The notes under the pieces are model-generated. The model was given only the letters and a program-made list of their open reading frames with translations, was not told the origin of the DNA and did not search any database. Shown here one piece after another: positions 37,194 to 47,575 of a stretch of DNA of 64,000 nt. The DNA lies in the NCBI GenBank assembly GCA_019614645.1, contig JABWDB010000001.1, positions 28,141,501-28,205,500 on the forward strand, read 5' to 3'. Within the stretch, counting starts at the first letter, position 1. Each line of letters opens with the position of its first letter. Source of the stretch: Stratiolaelaps scimitus. Its lineage: Eukaryota > Arthropoda > Arachnida > Mesostigmata > Laelapidae. The position numbers were made by a program, and so were the translations under genes.

Positions 37194-38132
37194 TCAGGCG
37201 TCGGCTCGTTCAGCGTCCGTCTTAGCTTTGCCGTTGTCGACGAGCGAGGCCAACTCTGTTGCGTTGCCCTTAGCGTCATCGCCCGTCGCGGCGGCGGCCT
37301 GCATATCGATGACGGCGACACTGTTAAGAGCGGCCTGCTTCCGTAGGTCTGGACTGCCGGCCCGCGATCCCATCCGGGATCCGGGCCGGGAGCCGCGCGG
37401 TATGGAGATATTCGACGCGCAGCTGGGACGTCGCGAGCCCGTGCCGGCGTGGCTATGGCGCCGTTTCTTGCTGTCGTTGCGATCGGCCTTCATGAGGTGC
37501 AGCAGCCGTGGATTAGGCGAGTTGAACACGGACCGCTGATTGCGGAACCGCGCACGGCTGAACAGTTGCAACGCGACGCACATGCCGACGAACATTATGG
37601 CGAGACAGACGATCATTGGTATCATGTTCTCACCCTGGCTGGGCTGATAATTGTGCTTCTTGCCGCCGGTTCCACCACCACCGCCGCCGCCTGCCGTAGG
37701 AGTGGCCGGCGCAGGGTGGTGCGCGATACAAGACGCGTCCGTCGTGGCATTCGTCTGGGTGCTGTATCCCTGAGCGCACGCGCACGTCTGATTAACGCAT
37801 ATTGAAAACTGGATGGGACACTGCGTATTGTTCTGGCACGACGTGCCGAGCCTCTTGAATCCCCCTGATGCGAGCACCCCTGTCCCGTTGGCGCCGGCTG
37901 GGCCAGCGGTGGCGTCCGCCGGCGCCGGGGTCGATCCGCCAGGCGGTACGCTCGATTGTGCTGTCTGACCGACTGCGTTACCTGCTAACAACGCCAGCAG
38001 AAATGAGAGTAACAGCAGTGGCGGCGGCGGCGGCGCAGGGTTGCCAGCGAGTGCCGGCGACAGGAACATTCGTCTTCGGCACATTGGCACACGGACGCTG
38101 GCCGGCACATCGGCAGCGACACCGGTCGTCAT
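37194..38132 (-). CDS. EB-like cysteine module membrane protein
   Basis: This 312-residue protein is predicted to be a type I membrane protein with a small extracellular cysteine module; ligand and pathway are unknown. I start at the ATG in context CCACGATGACG, residues MTTGVAADVP; the frame extends 57 codons further upstream, but that part reads as leader sequence. A hydrophobic signal core (LLLLSFLLALLAGNAVG, about 38-54) is followed by a Pro/Ala/Gly linker. The module at about 93-136 has Cys at 99, 105, 112, 117, 119 and 135 with CVNQTCACAQGY, like EB or EGF-type modules. A Gly-rich stalk follows, then one membrane helix (about 171-191), then a basic Ser/Arg/Gly tail (RPGSRMGSRAGSPDL). Several Asn-X-Ser/Thr sites lie outside. 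Composition is strongly coding. A leader exon lies at 38.5 kb. The family is not recognised beyond the module. Confidence 0.85.
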   Translation of the reverse strand: MTTGVAADVPASVRVPMCRRRMFLSPALAGNPAPPPPPLLLLSFLLALLAGNAVGQTAQSSVPPGGSTPAPADATAGPAGANGTGVLASGGFKRLGTSCQNNTQCPIQFSICVNQTCACAQGYSTQTNATTDASCIAHHPAPATPTAGGGGGGGTGGKKHNYQPSQGENMIPMIVCLAIMFVGMCVALQLFSRARFRNQRSVFNSPNPRLLHLMKADRNDSKKRRHSHAGTGSRRPSCASNISIPRGSRPGSRMGSRAGSPDLRKQAALNSVAVIDMQAAAATGDDAKGNATELASLVDNGKAKTDAERADA

Positions 38133-38387
38133 CGTGGCTGCTCGTTGGCGTTCCGTTCGCCGGTCGGGTGGGAGACGTCGGCCCCCCGACGATGCACTCG
38201 AGTCGCCGGGCGAGACCCACCCGCTGACGGTGATGCTTTTCGTTCGATGGCCAAGAGCTAACAACACACACAGATACAAATACACACACACGCACGCACC
38301 CACTCACACAGTCTCAGACGGATACTCACGCACGCACAGACACACAACTCGGAGAAAGTCACACAAGACGACGACGATGATGGTGTT

Positions 38388-38397
38388 GGGGGGGGGG
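38388..38397. repeat. G10 run in the presumed first intron
   Basis: A run of ten G on the plus strand, C on the transcribed-gene strand. It lies between the leader exon and the coding exon and could act as a pyrimidine tract in the transcript. Confidence 0.6.
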
Positions 38398-38471
38398 CTA
38401 AGGTTAGGAAGGAGTGGGTTAGTCAGGCTCCACTCCGCTGGTCTGCTCCTCGAGCTGGCTGTTGCACTCAC

Positions 38472-38700
38472 ACGCCGCTGAGGGGATTACATTGAGGCGA
38501 AATTTTGCTTGCGGGCCGCAGCGGCAAGCTCTGAGCAAGATCTTCATCTGGAATGATCCGAATTCCCGTCGGCATCAGCTGAGCCGATGTCCTCCACCCG
38601 CTCCGGGCACAGCCGCTCTGTCCCTTCCCCCCTGAATGGCGTTCTCTCTTTCTCTCTCTCCCCCGACCCTCCGGAGTCGCATCGGCCAACTTCCCTCGCT
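38472..38700 (-). other. Probable 5' leader exon of the EB-protein gene
   Basis: A strong donor (GCGGCGT|gtgagtgc, exon end 38472) lies about 340 bases upstream of the EB-protein start. Acceptor candidates before the coding exon are ttgttag near 38260 and caccgtcag near 38230. The leader is GC-rich and contains a frame ending MPTGIRIIPDEDLAQSLPLR that looks coding-like, so an alternative N-terminus or upstream frame is possible. The 5' limit is not determined. Confidence 0.45.
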
Positions 38701-39160
38701 GGTGGAGTGCCCTCCCTCCTTCAATGTCGGTATGTTCAGCGGCAATAGTACTACCACTACCTTGCTGCCCTGGCCGACTGTGGGCCCGGCCGCTCGCTGT
38801 TCTGGCAGTGCTCCGTTGGCCCTGGCTTTCCTCGGATCGTTCGATGGCTGCCCTCAGCCAGGATGAAGGCTCCCGACGGCGAGCACCGAACGCTGAGCGC
38901 CCGTCTATCTCGCGCTATGCGAACCGCCCAAGAGCTTCGCCACGGGATAGTCTCACGAACGACCCGTGCACAGATCTGACTCCTGTTCTTGGCGCGCAGT
39001 CAGCCGCGCCGAAATATCAGCGGATACGTCCATATCCACCCGTACACACAAAGATATATCCTTCGACATTCGATCCCAATACTCCACAGACGCCAACGAT
39101 GTGGCGTACTTTTCTCTAGCGCACTAATGATAATTGTATTTCGCTGTATCTTTCTGCACG

Positions 39161-39165
<5 letters not shown>

Positions 39166-39194
<29 letters not shown>
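39166..39194. repeat. (TA)n microsatellite
   Basis: A TA run of 29 bases. Confidence 0.9.
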
Positions 39195-39197
<3 letters not shown>

Positions 39198-40708
39198 CGT
39201 CACCGTGCGTCGATAAGCACAAACTTCCTGCCACTAAAACAGCGGCACAGGCTGGGCCTGAGACACAGGCTTGCAAAACATGGATGATTACTGCACACAA
39301 ACACACTCCACCAGCTTCGCGTTGTGCTCTACGTTGTGCTCACGAGCGTCCTTCGAACGCGAATCCCACTTGTCAATTCGTCAGTTCCATTCCATTATTC
39401 CTCGTCTCGTCTCACAACGGTTGCCGGCACGAACGGTGACACTGAAGTATAAAAGTAGAAAACGACCTGCTCTCGCCGTGCTTCTTGTAACGCACGCGGC
39501 GGTTGCTACCGCTGTTGCCGCTGCTGTTGGCTGAACACCGTGGTGCACAGTGGTGCTGCTGCTGCTTATTACTGCCGGTGGCTATGATCGCCGGGCGAAC
39601 TCGCGAGTATCCGCTGGCGGAGCAGCCCAACGCGAGTTTTCTGAATAGCGGCCATGCCTTTGTCATGCTAATCGTATGTCTCTCCAAGATTGAGCAACAC
39701 TTCGAGGGGACGAGGAACTGGGAAACGGATCGCGTTTCGGTGTGAGCACTGCAAGTGAGAGCAATACAGTACAACCAGCCAAGCGAGAGCGAATCCTCCT
39801 GGCCGCTCCTCCTCTTACGTTTGCTTGGCTTTGTTAGACTTCAGCGGCCCCGAAACAGAAGGCGAACTGAGGAGCGGGGTGCAACTTCACTGATGTCGCC
39901 AGCAGTGCTGCTCTCACTACCCTCCAGCTGCTGCGGCTGCTGCTGCTGCTGTTGTTATTGTCAACGATGACAACGCCTGCCCAAATGCCGCTCGACTGGC
40001 CAAATGGTGTTGTCCCGCAGTTTGTCGTTGAGGCCAATGCGCGCTGCGCTAGTTCTAATACGGCTGGCTCCGCGGTCACCGGGATCTGTCGTTGTTGTTG
40101 TTGTTGCTGCTGCTGGTGGCGTTGTGTTGATGACAACTTATTTCGAAGAGGGTCCTCTTGCTGTAATGATCCAACACCGGTTGCGTGTTCGTCTTCGCCG
40201 ACAGCGTATCGTCGTTGTTGTTGTTGTTGCTGGTCTTGTTGAGCTTTCTGCGGGGGCTGATCCAGCAGAGATGTCGGGTGTGCGTACATTCTGCCGCACA
40301 GCAACCCCGGCTGCGCAGCGGAACCGGAAGGCGCAAGACGTCGCCGTTCGACTACGAGCTGGCGCCGCCGCTGTCGTTCGCTGCTGTTGTCGCTATTCGA
40401 GTGGCGGAATGGAGTGGAGCAGCTTGGGACAGCCTTTCGAGGCCGCTTATCACCACCGCTTATTCCCGCTGCTTCTAGGATCACCGCCACCACCGCCACC
40501 ACAACGAAAGCAGCCAAACCGAATGAGGCCGCGTTAGCGACTGGTCTAGCTGGCTTTGTCGGCCTCGCAGATGCTTGTTTGGGTCTGTCGTCATGGACAC
40601 CGAGTCGTTCTATCCCCACGCCGCCCAATCTCCGCCCCCGTGTACCTCCTTGCCCCCGAGGCAAAGGCACTACGAGTCTCACCGTGTCCAGTCCAGTGAG
40701 TGAGTGAC

Positions 40709-40725
40709 CGCGCGCGCGCGCGCGC
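40709..40725. repeat. Alternating (CG)n tract
   Basis: Seventeen bases of alternating C and G inside the GC-rich upstream block. It is a candidate Z-DNA site and unusual for an otherwise AT-leaning window. Confidence 0.85.
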
Positions 40726-42091
40726 CCGCCCGCTAGCTTGCGGACGTGAACCGTGAAGACACCCCGCTCAGACCCAATGTCCGACACAACGCCCAAACCA
40801 CCATCCATAGCATACGTACGGGGGATTGCTTCGGGTAGGGGTGCGCCATGCACGGCTACGCAGGCCAGACACAACTATTCGCTACGATGGAGAGACCGGA
40901 CTGTCGAGACACGACAACGGAGACGCGGCCGGGTGGTCGGTGGGCTCGCCGACCTATGGCCCGCCTGCTCGCGGACCTGCTCATAGGATCGGGGGTGGCG
41001 ATAGCGAGCTGGTATGAGCATCGCAGGCTATGAGAATGATAAGAGAGCGAGAGAAGCATCTGGATCATCATCCGCCTCAGCAGGAGGGAGAAAGATAACG
41101 AGGCAACCAACCGCCCAACGAGAGAGCTAGCAAACCCGCTACGTCTAGCTAACGCCAACACCACACAACACTGGCACGGACGACATTTAACAACCTGACG
41201 CACAGACACACCGCCATGTTATACGTAGATATAACAGAAACGACAGCTAAAGAGCAGAGATAGAAAATGAGGGACAACAGAAATATTAGAGCGAGAGAGA
41301 GAGAGAGGCCGAGAGAGAAGACCGAGCCGGAGCTAGCCACTATTGGTCAGATTAGATCCCACAATATCAGTGCGCGCTTTGCCTGTGCAGACGGCGCCAA
41401 ACAGCTAATGTCACTGTGTTGTGTGTTATCATGTGGTCTGGGAGACTAAACAGCAGCACTTACCTCCAACACTATTGCCACTCTTCGAAAGGATTATACA
41501 TAGATACATACATACTCGATACTCGTTGTGTACTGGGCCACCGTGGCATCGCGTGTCAGCGTTACTTCGAATTGAGTTCTTACTCGAGGTCTGTACCTCT
41601 TCACTCTCGCATGTCCTGAATAAGTATTTGATATATGTTTGTGCGTGTGCAGTTGTTTTAGATGGACGTATCGCAGATAGAATGGTGACAGCAGTATGCG
41701 CTCGTAATAGTGGTTCGTAACGGCAGGCAATGCTGCACGACGACTATAGTACGCCAACGACTGTTTGGCCGGCAGGTAGCCCTCGGCGCGAGACCTCGGT
41801 GGCCATGGGCAGGTACGCGGCTAAGTGGCCGTCGCTTGCGTTTGACACCGTTGCCGCATGACAAGTCACAGCTGCGTAGTCGCAGCTGCGATTAGCTTGT
41901 AACGCGGGGGAGACGAGAGAGAGAGAGCAAAGATGATATCCAATTAGCTGAACGTATATATGCGCTTGACAGTACATATGGGCCCTTGGGTAGATAATTC
42001 AGAAGAAAAAGACCGGACTGGATGGAGCACCCACCGCCGTTCCGAACGCTGTACCTTCTGACCGGGAGGACTTTCGTAAAGTCGCCCCAGA

Positions 42092-42118
42092 TATATATAT
42101 ATATATATATATATATAT
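42092..42118. repeat. (TA)n microsatellite
   Basis: A TA run of 27 bases. Confidence 0.9.
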
Positions 42119-42630
42119 CTACTTGGCCAGAAAAGACAGCTGAGAAAATGGCGCATACGACGACATGCATATGAGCGATAGCGTAGTCTCTACATCGTTA
42201 TTATGTCGGTTCAATAAGCAGCTACACAGAGAGATATCATACAAGGCTGGGGCAGTCTTGGAAGACATAAGCCATCCTGACGCCAGCCGAAATACGATAC
42301 CAATGTTGTATAATAAATCGGCTTGTATAATCTGTGTCAGCAGAACGTTTGCAGGACGATTTAGAAAAAAAAGAGGGAAAATCAGTCGTCGCAGTAGTGC
42401 TCCCGTTGATAATCGACGAACCCGACATCGCTATAATATAGAACCACTAGGTAATATCATAAGTTTTACCCTGCATGTAACGCTTAGTTTAGTAAACGTA
42501 TTGTGGAAGTTGTAAGTAATGTTGGGAACGCTATCACGCTATCTACCCTCTTGCTGATTTTTACTGGAATGTATTAATATCAATAGCATATTTCGTCGGA
42601 GATGCTTAAGTTGGTCTTCTCGGTAGTATC

Positions 42631-42664
42631 TCAAATGTGAGCAAGTATTTCAAATGTGAGCAAG
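42631..42664. repeat. Direct repeat of 15 bases
   Basis: TCAAATGTGAGCAAG occurs twice with a four-base spacer. It is a small local duplication. Confidence 0.8.
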
Positions 42665-42707
42665 GTACCACAGTAGCCGAGGGTCTCAGGATGCGCAATC
42701 CGTCTAG

Positions 42708-42795
42708 ATAAGGCGTAGTGGTAAGGCCTCATTCATCGTGTATTCGAGATGTACTCAGCTAAAATACCGTACGCACTCTTGAAAGTTTTTTTTTT
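42708..42795 (+). mobile_element. tRNA-derived SINE head, degenerate
   Basis: An A-box region AAGGCGTAGTGGTAAGGCC (42710-42728) is followed about 12 bases later by a B-box-like GTATTCGAGAT, and then a T9 run at 42786 that could stop RNA polymerase III. The A-box region resembles those at 62131 (GGCGTAGGGGTAACGCC) and 15711 (GGCGTGGTG). The B-box has lost consensus bases and the arms do not fold well, so it is a relic. Confidence 0.35.
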
Positions 42796-43283
42796 ACCAT
42801 CTGTAGCGGCAGGGTTTGTTCCACGTTATAAGCGGGTGATGCACGGGGAAACGTCCATTGAAGGCTGGATTTCGTTGCCTCAGGGCCACTGGCCGCCGTT
42901 GTCACATTTTCCATTGTTTGACAGACTGAAGAACGTTCGGGAAGAAACAGAATGGAGAGGTAGATGCAGACTCTGCTAAATATCATCCACCAGGTGCGGT
43001 TACGGCATGTGAAAAATAGCCCGGGACCGCTGGCTGGCCGGCGCTGCTGCTCAATCTGTGTAACAAGATGTTCCACAGACGCACGTGAGTGTGCGCCGTA
43101 AGCTTCTTCTAGGCATAAAGGTTGAACCAGGGTTAATAAATAAAGCTTGAACTGGCGATTCCCTAGCCAGGGAGTGAGATTCATCAGAGAAATTGCAGTT
43201 GTGATGCAATACAATATTTATATTAATTTAATAATACTAATAATCAGAAATACGTATCTTAAATATAATACGTAGTATTTATA

Positions 43284-44580
43284 AGGTTGACCCAAAAATA
43301 ATGAGGCACATATAGATTTCAATATCGACTATACTAAGTATGTTAAAACAAAGATTTTTTAGTATGAGCTAGAGGTATGCACCTCTTTTATTTAAACATG
43401 GGTCCCAGAGTTCAGGCAGCCTTCTCACGGCTAGGTATGCACCATTTCTATTACCATTTATAACTTTGTTATTCAAGGCCTCTCGGAGTAAATCGATGTT
43501 TGCATACCCTTTGCCACCTATGGCCCTCTTTAATGATGGAAGCAACCATAATCACACGGGCTTAAATCGGGCGAATAGGGGGGGTGATGCCATCGCTCAA
43601 TCTTGTTGGCCTTAAACCAGGACGTAATTTCATTGCTACGATGTGCCCTAGCATTGTCATCGAGCAGCCACACTCGGTTCTTCCTATTGTCATGCCAATT
43701 CATGAGTCCCTTCAAGAACTCGAGATATCGAGCCGAGTTAATTTTTTCTTTTGAGCTCAAAAACTCGTAGTAGCAAATTCCGTTGAAATCTATGGCAAGT
43801 GCAACCATTACGTTAAGTTCGAATCTATTTGGCACTGCTACCGCGATTGCCTGTTCACCTGGTCGTAGCCAGGGCCATTGCCTGTTTCACTTGATCTTTT
43901 TCCGGTCCCCTATCCAGGTTGACCCATGTCTCGTCCACTGCAACGGCATATTTTAGACGACTCTTTTGCTGCCTATATATCTTCAAATTGTCTCGAGAAC
44001 ACTCCTCATGCAGTTTTAGTTGGCCAGGACCGGGTTCATGAGGGACCCATTTTGTATTCGTTTTTTGCATCCTCAGATTATTTTTAATAATTCGACCACA
44101 TGTTTCACGAGGCACGCCAATTTCAGCCGACCAAGTCGTCGATGACCAAGCCCTAGTTTGCTTAAAAGCTTTTTCGATTATCTGGATCCGTTCGTCGAGT
44201 CCAGGGAAGGGGTGGACGCCCTCGATGTTCATTAATATCCCAGTCGCCTTGCCTAAACTGCGCACACCAACTGTACACCTGTGCTCGACTCAGGGAATTA
44301 TGGCCGTGCACACTAACCAACCTTTGATGGATTTCAGCTGGAGATTTCTCTTCTTGAAACATAAACATGACACCTTCCTTCTGAGAATGCAAGTCTGAGG
44401 TGGCGTTTGAAAGTCTGAAATGGCGGCAGACCCACCTGGCCCGCCTGTCGCCATTTCGAACGCCCAACAAAAGCCGCCTGCTAGCGGTTTTTGCGCCGCC
44501 TGCTTGCTAATTGTTGTGTCCCATTATAAATTTGAATTCGGCGCAAAACGATAGGAGTCTCGTTATTTGTGGGCCAACCT
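43284..44580 (-). mobile_element. mariner element with imperfect terminal repeats
   Basis: A 1.3-kb element of the Tc1/mariner superfamily. The inner-facing ends are AGGTTGACCCAAAAATAATG (from 43284) and, on the opposite strand, AGGTTGGCCCACAAATAACG (ending at 44580). They match over roughly 32 bases with several mismatches. The flanks are TA-rich, but an exact TA target duplication is off by one base at one end. Size and layout are as expected for mariner. The transposase inside is broken, so the element can move only if supplied with enzyme in trans. Confidence 0.9.
43369..44470 (-). pseudogene. mariner transposase, frameshifted
   Basis: Mariner transposase, which cuts and joins DNA at TA sites. 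The N-terminal helix-turn-helix part is readable (EEKSPAEIHQRLVSVHGHNS, SRAQVYSWCAQFRQG, then HRGRPP). After a frameshift near 44220 the second part continues (IQIIEKAFKQTRAWSS) and includes the first catalytic block VDETWV. After another shift near 43850 the third part has WLLDDNARAH and HPPYSPDLSPCDY; 34 residues separate the second and third Asp, the D34D mariner signature. A further stop and frameshift near 43530 precede the last block (ANIDLLREALNN, AYLAVRRLPELWDPC) and the final stop at 43369. At least three disruptions make it inactive. Confidence 0.92.
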
Positions 44581-44777
44581 AATATAAATATTATATTTAC
44601 ATTTTACTATATTCAATGAATACGTATGTGTAGAGGGTCCCGGTCGATAGTGTCTGTTCACAACTGGCTCTCACAGCCGACTTTAGGAGATCGCTTTCCG
44701 TGGCATTTGCTTGCTGCAACGGACACTTGTTATAACCACTACGCTAGGCACACACATAAAGACACACACACAACTGT

Positions 44778-44808
44778 GCTAGACAGAGTGCTGCGCACTC
44801 TGTCTAGC
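44778..44808. repeat. Perfect 14-bp inverted repeat, 3-base loop
   Basis: The arm GCTAGACAGAGTGC is followed by TGC and then its exact reverse complement. It lies just outside the right end of the mariner element. It could be a hairpin in RNA or the footprint of another element. Confidence 0.9.
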
Positions 44809-45016
44809 AAGTGTCTGGTCGGGCCGAACGATTTGAATTTTTTTTTTCATTAAAAGCTAGATTCCTACGTCGACTGAAGCACTGGGTGCATATACCGTTC
44901 GGTAGACCCAAAGTACTTCACTCTATTACTGGTTTTACGATTTTACTTAACTGTTTTTGCTTGAATCTCGAATCAGAATGGCTACCAATGCTTAGCTGCC
45001 GAACATATATTCTTGA

Positions 45017-45018
<2 letters not shown>

Positions 45019-45065
<47 letters not shown>
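45019..45065. repeat. (TA)n microsatellite
   Basis: A TA run of about 47 bases. Confidence 0.95.
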
Positions 45066-45068
<3 letters not shown>

Positions 45069-47074
45069 GAAACACACGGTTTTTGAACCCTGCATATTTG
45101 ACCACCTTTATTAAAATCACGAGTATATTGGACTCCGAATATACCCGACCTCAGCCAGTCGTATAATCGACTTGGGCCGATTGAAAGCACTGTAAGTGAG
45201 CGTGGAAGCCGTGTCTATTTTTTACTTGACATTGAACCTGTTAAAAAGTCTTGACATGGGGGGCAGGGCTCTGCGTGAGATTTACACGACGTAGTGACTG
45301 TGTGTCCTTGAACGCGTTAATATGGAACATGCTATTGTTGAATGAAACCACTTCCTAGATCGGTCATGGTCAGCAATATCTGGAAGGACGATTCATTAAA
45401 ATGATTGACGAGGTAGCCAAGGATTTTGTGCAATATATATATATACAAAAACAGATGGCCACGGTAGCCAGGGGCCGACTATATGAATATGTGGAAATAT
45501 TTCTTTTCAACTAAAAAGTTACAAAAAGTTATTACGATGGCTATTACTTCCAATGGGCCAATCATGCCCACGGCTGTGCTATAAATATAAGTGATTTGCC
45601 CTACTGACGTCACGTATGACATTACGTCATTAGGATATCGTTTTGCAATGTCATTCAGGCATCGACCTTATGGAGGACAGTGCTTACATTGTGATACCAT
45701 CTTACATCGGGCTGTCAACAGATTACCTTTCGGTCGAAATCATTTTATTTATATGATGTGACAATAATTTGTATGTTATTGAGCATGACCAGGGACGCTC
45801 AGTTTATATAGTTGCTGTGCTGTCAACCTCCTAAGACAATTTATATTATACAGTGAGTTTTTTTTGTGGTAAAGAATACTGTCATCATTATATGTCCTTA
45901 AAAGTATACGTATACTGTATATTCTTTTTATCTACTTACACTCACGTCAACTGAGGAGGACCCATCGAGATACGAGTAATTGCTATCCAAAATGGCCATA
46001 TTTTTTACTAAGGGAACCTCTAGTATTGTTGGGCTCCAATCGGCTGGTCCCCGATATTCGCTTTCGCGAAACTCATGTTAACGGCCACGAACCAAAGAGG
46101 CAATCAACAAAGAGGAATCGTATGGCTAATGATGCGGATAACATTATGATATCTGTATTGTTTTCTTTCGGCCTTATGTTGGCTGTCATATGTTTAGCTA
46201 ACGAGTAGGATTCGCGACGATTTTTATCAGATTTGACGTAGGCGTTCGTAGTCATCATGATCCCGCCTGCCTATCGCTGAGATCTCTGCGTAGACGTGAA
46301 ACGATCGTGTTATCAGATACGATACTTAATGGTAGATGGAGCAGAATCACTGTCCAGAGGCGTGATCCAGATCACTGTGCCGGCATCGTCAACAATCCTC
46401 ATGCCCGCTCCTTCATGTATCAAAATCGGATGGGATTTAGATTGGTCGAGAGTTTGGAGCATGAAACACAGAGTACAGTGTGCATAAAGCGGTCATGTAA
46501 ACAATCATGACAATTCTCTGAATATGAGTTATACCCGTACACGGTACGAGCAAGTATCAACGTCTAAATATGTATGTCACTTGGAAATATTGTAAATTGT
46601 TGATTGCGGATCACTTTGTGAATATAGTTGCATATATTATTATTATTACTAGTACAGAGTGCTTATCACCGTTTCGTACTTCGTCATGCATGTGCTTGCT
46701 GGCTTAGACGCGTGACTCCAATACTCGAGTTTGACCTTTAGGCATCTTCTACTAGAAGCCAGCTTGCTTTATCACTTCTCTGTACACGGAAAGCTTCAAC
46801 CGTCAGGTGATCTGGCCTCGGCTCACGCCCGTATCCTCACAACGATCAGCACCACTTTCAATTCGTTTAGCGGCGATGAATCGGAGTGCAGTGCACACCA
46901 CGACTGGCCCAGATTACGGGAGGGAGCTGTACAGCACGTTTGCCAGTCTCAACGATATGTGCAGTGAGCGTAGAAACTAATTCAAGTTGACGGCCATTCA
47001 CTGTGCTCTTAAAAGGTTTCTATTTCTCTTGATCCTAATTTAGTTATTCTCGATTATATCTAGCCGACGTTCTT

Positions 47075-47125
47075 CTTGCCGTCGCAGTGGCTAAGTCCTA
47101 GGTTCGAGTCCGGTGGAAGGACCTA
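47075..47125 (+). tRNA. Truncated tRNA-like fragment
   Basis: GCAGTGGCTAAGTCC followed by a B-box AGGTTCGAGTCC and GGTGGAAGGACC. Only the 3' half resembles a tRNA, and no anticodon arm can be drawn. It is probably a SINE or tRNA pseudogene remnant. Confidence 0.25.
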
Positions 47126-47538
47126 TATATTTGGACCTATCTACTATATACATATACAACATCTTGGCACTTAACCCTTCTGACTAACATAAAGCAGGAA
47201 GCACTTTTTAGAGAATACTTGCGAAACTGGTCTTAGTTCAATTGATGAAGCCTGAAGCTGGTGCAGAAAACAAAGGCAAGTATATCTAAAAAATTCTCAT
47301 TTTGAAAAGCCACCAGGTTAAATTACAGTGTTCATACCAATACACATATAAGGTGACATGTTTCTCGATGGACTTTCGATAAACTTGTAAGGCTTTATAT
47401 TATATCTGCGAGGATGTGTCCCATTTGCTCAACATTTCGACAGGCCAATTGAACATATTATCATAAACTAGCCATAAATAAGTAAACGTCAGACTGAAAT
47501 GACTGGTCTCCACTCATTCTAGTTACGATCTTTCTATC

Positions 47539-47575
47539 TATATATATATATATATATATAATATATATATATATA
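47539..47575. repeat. (TA)n microsatellite
   Basis: A TA run with one phase shift near 47561. Confidence 0.9.

Larger units (their letters stand above)
38701..41470. promoter_or_regulatory. GC-rich upstream region of the EB-protein gene
   Basis: GC- and CpG-rich DNA with CAG/CAA/GCC triplet runs, a (TA)n at 39166-39194 and an alternating CG tract at 40709-40725. A minus-strand frame of 346 codons (39834-40874) runs through it, but it is built from Gln, Ser and Arg runs with no domain and no splice limits. A donor-like GTTGGAG|gtaagtg on the minus strand near 41460 suggests another upstream leader exon. I read the block as promoter and leader DNA. Confidence 0.4.
41471..42690. other. No supported gene
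   Basis: Unique DNA with a TA run at 42092-42118. Overlapping short frames only. Confidence 0.5.

Noticed and set aside
39834..40874. 346-residue minus-strand open frame rich in Gln, Ser and Arg
   Set aside because: It is held open by CAG/CAA and GCC triplets in a GC-rich block. It has no domain, no splice limits, and the opposite strand is equally open. More likely promoter or leader DNA.
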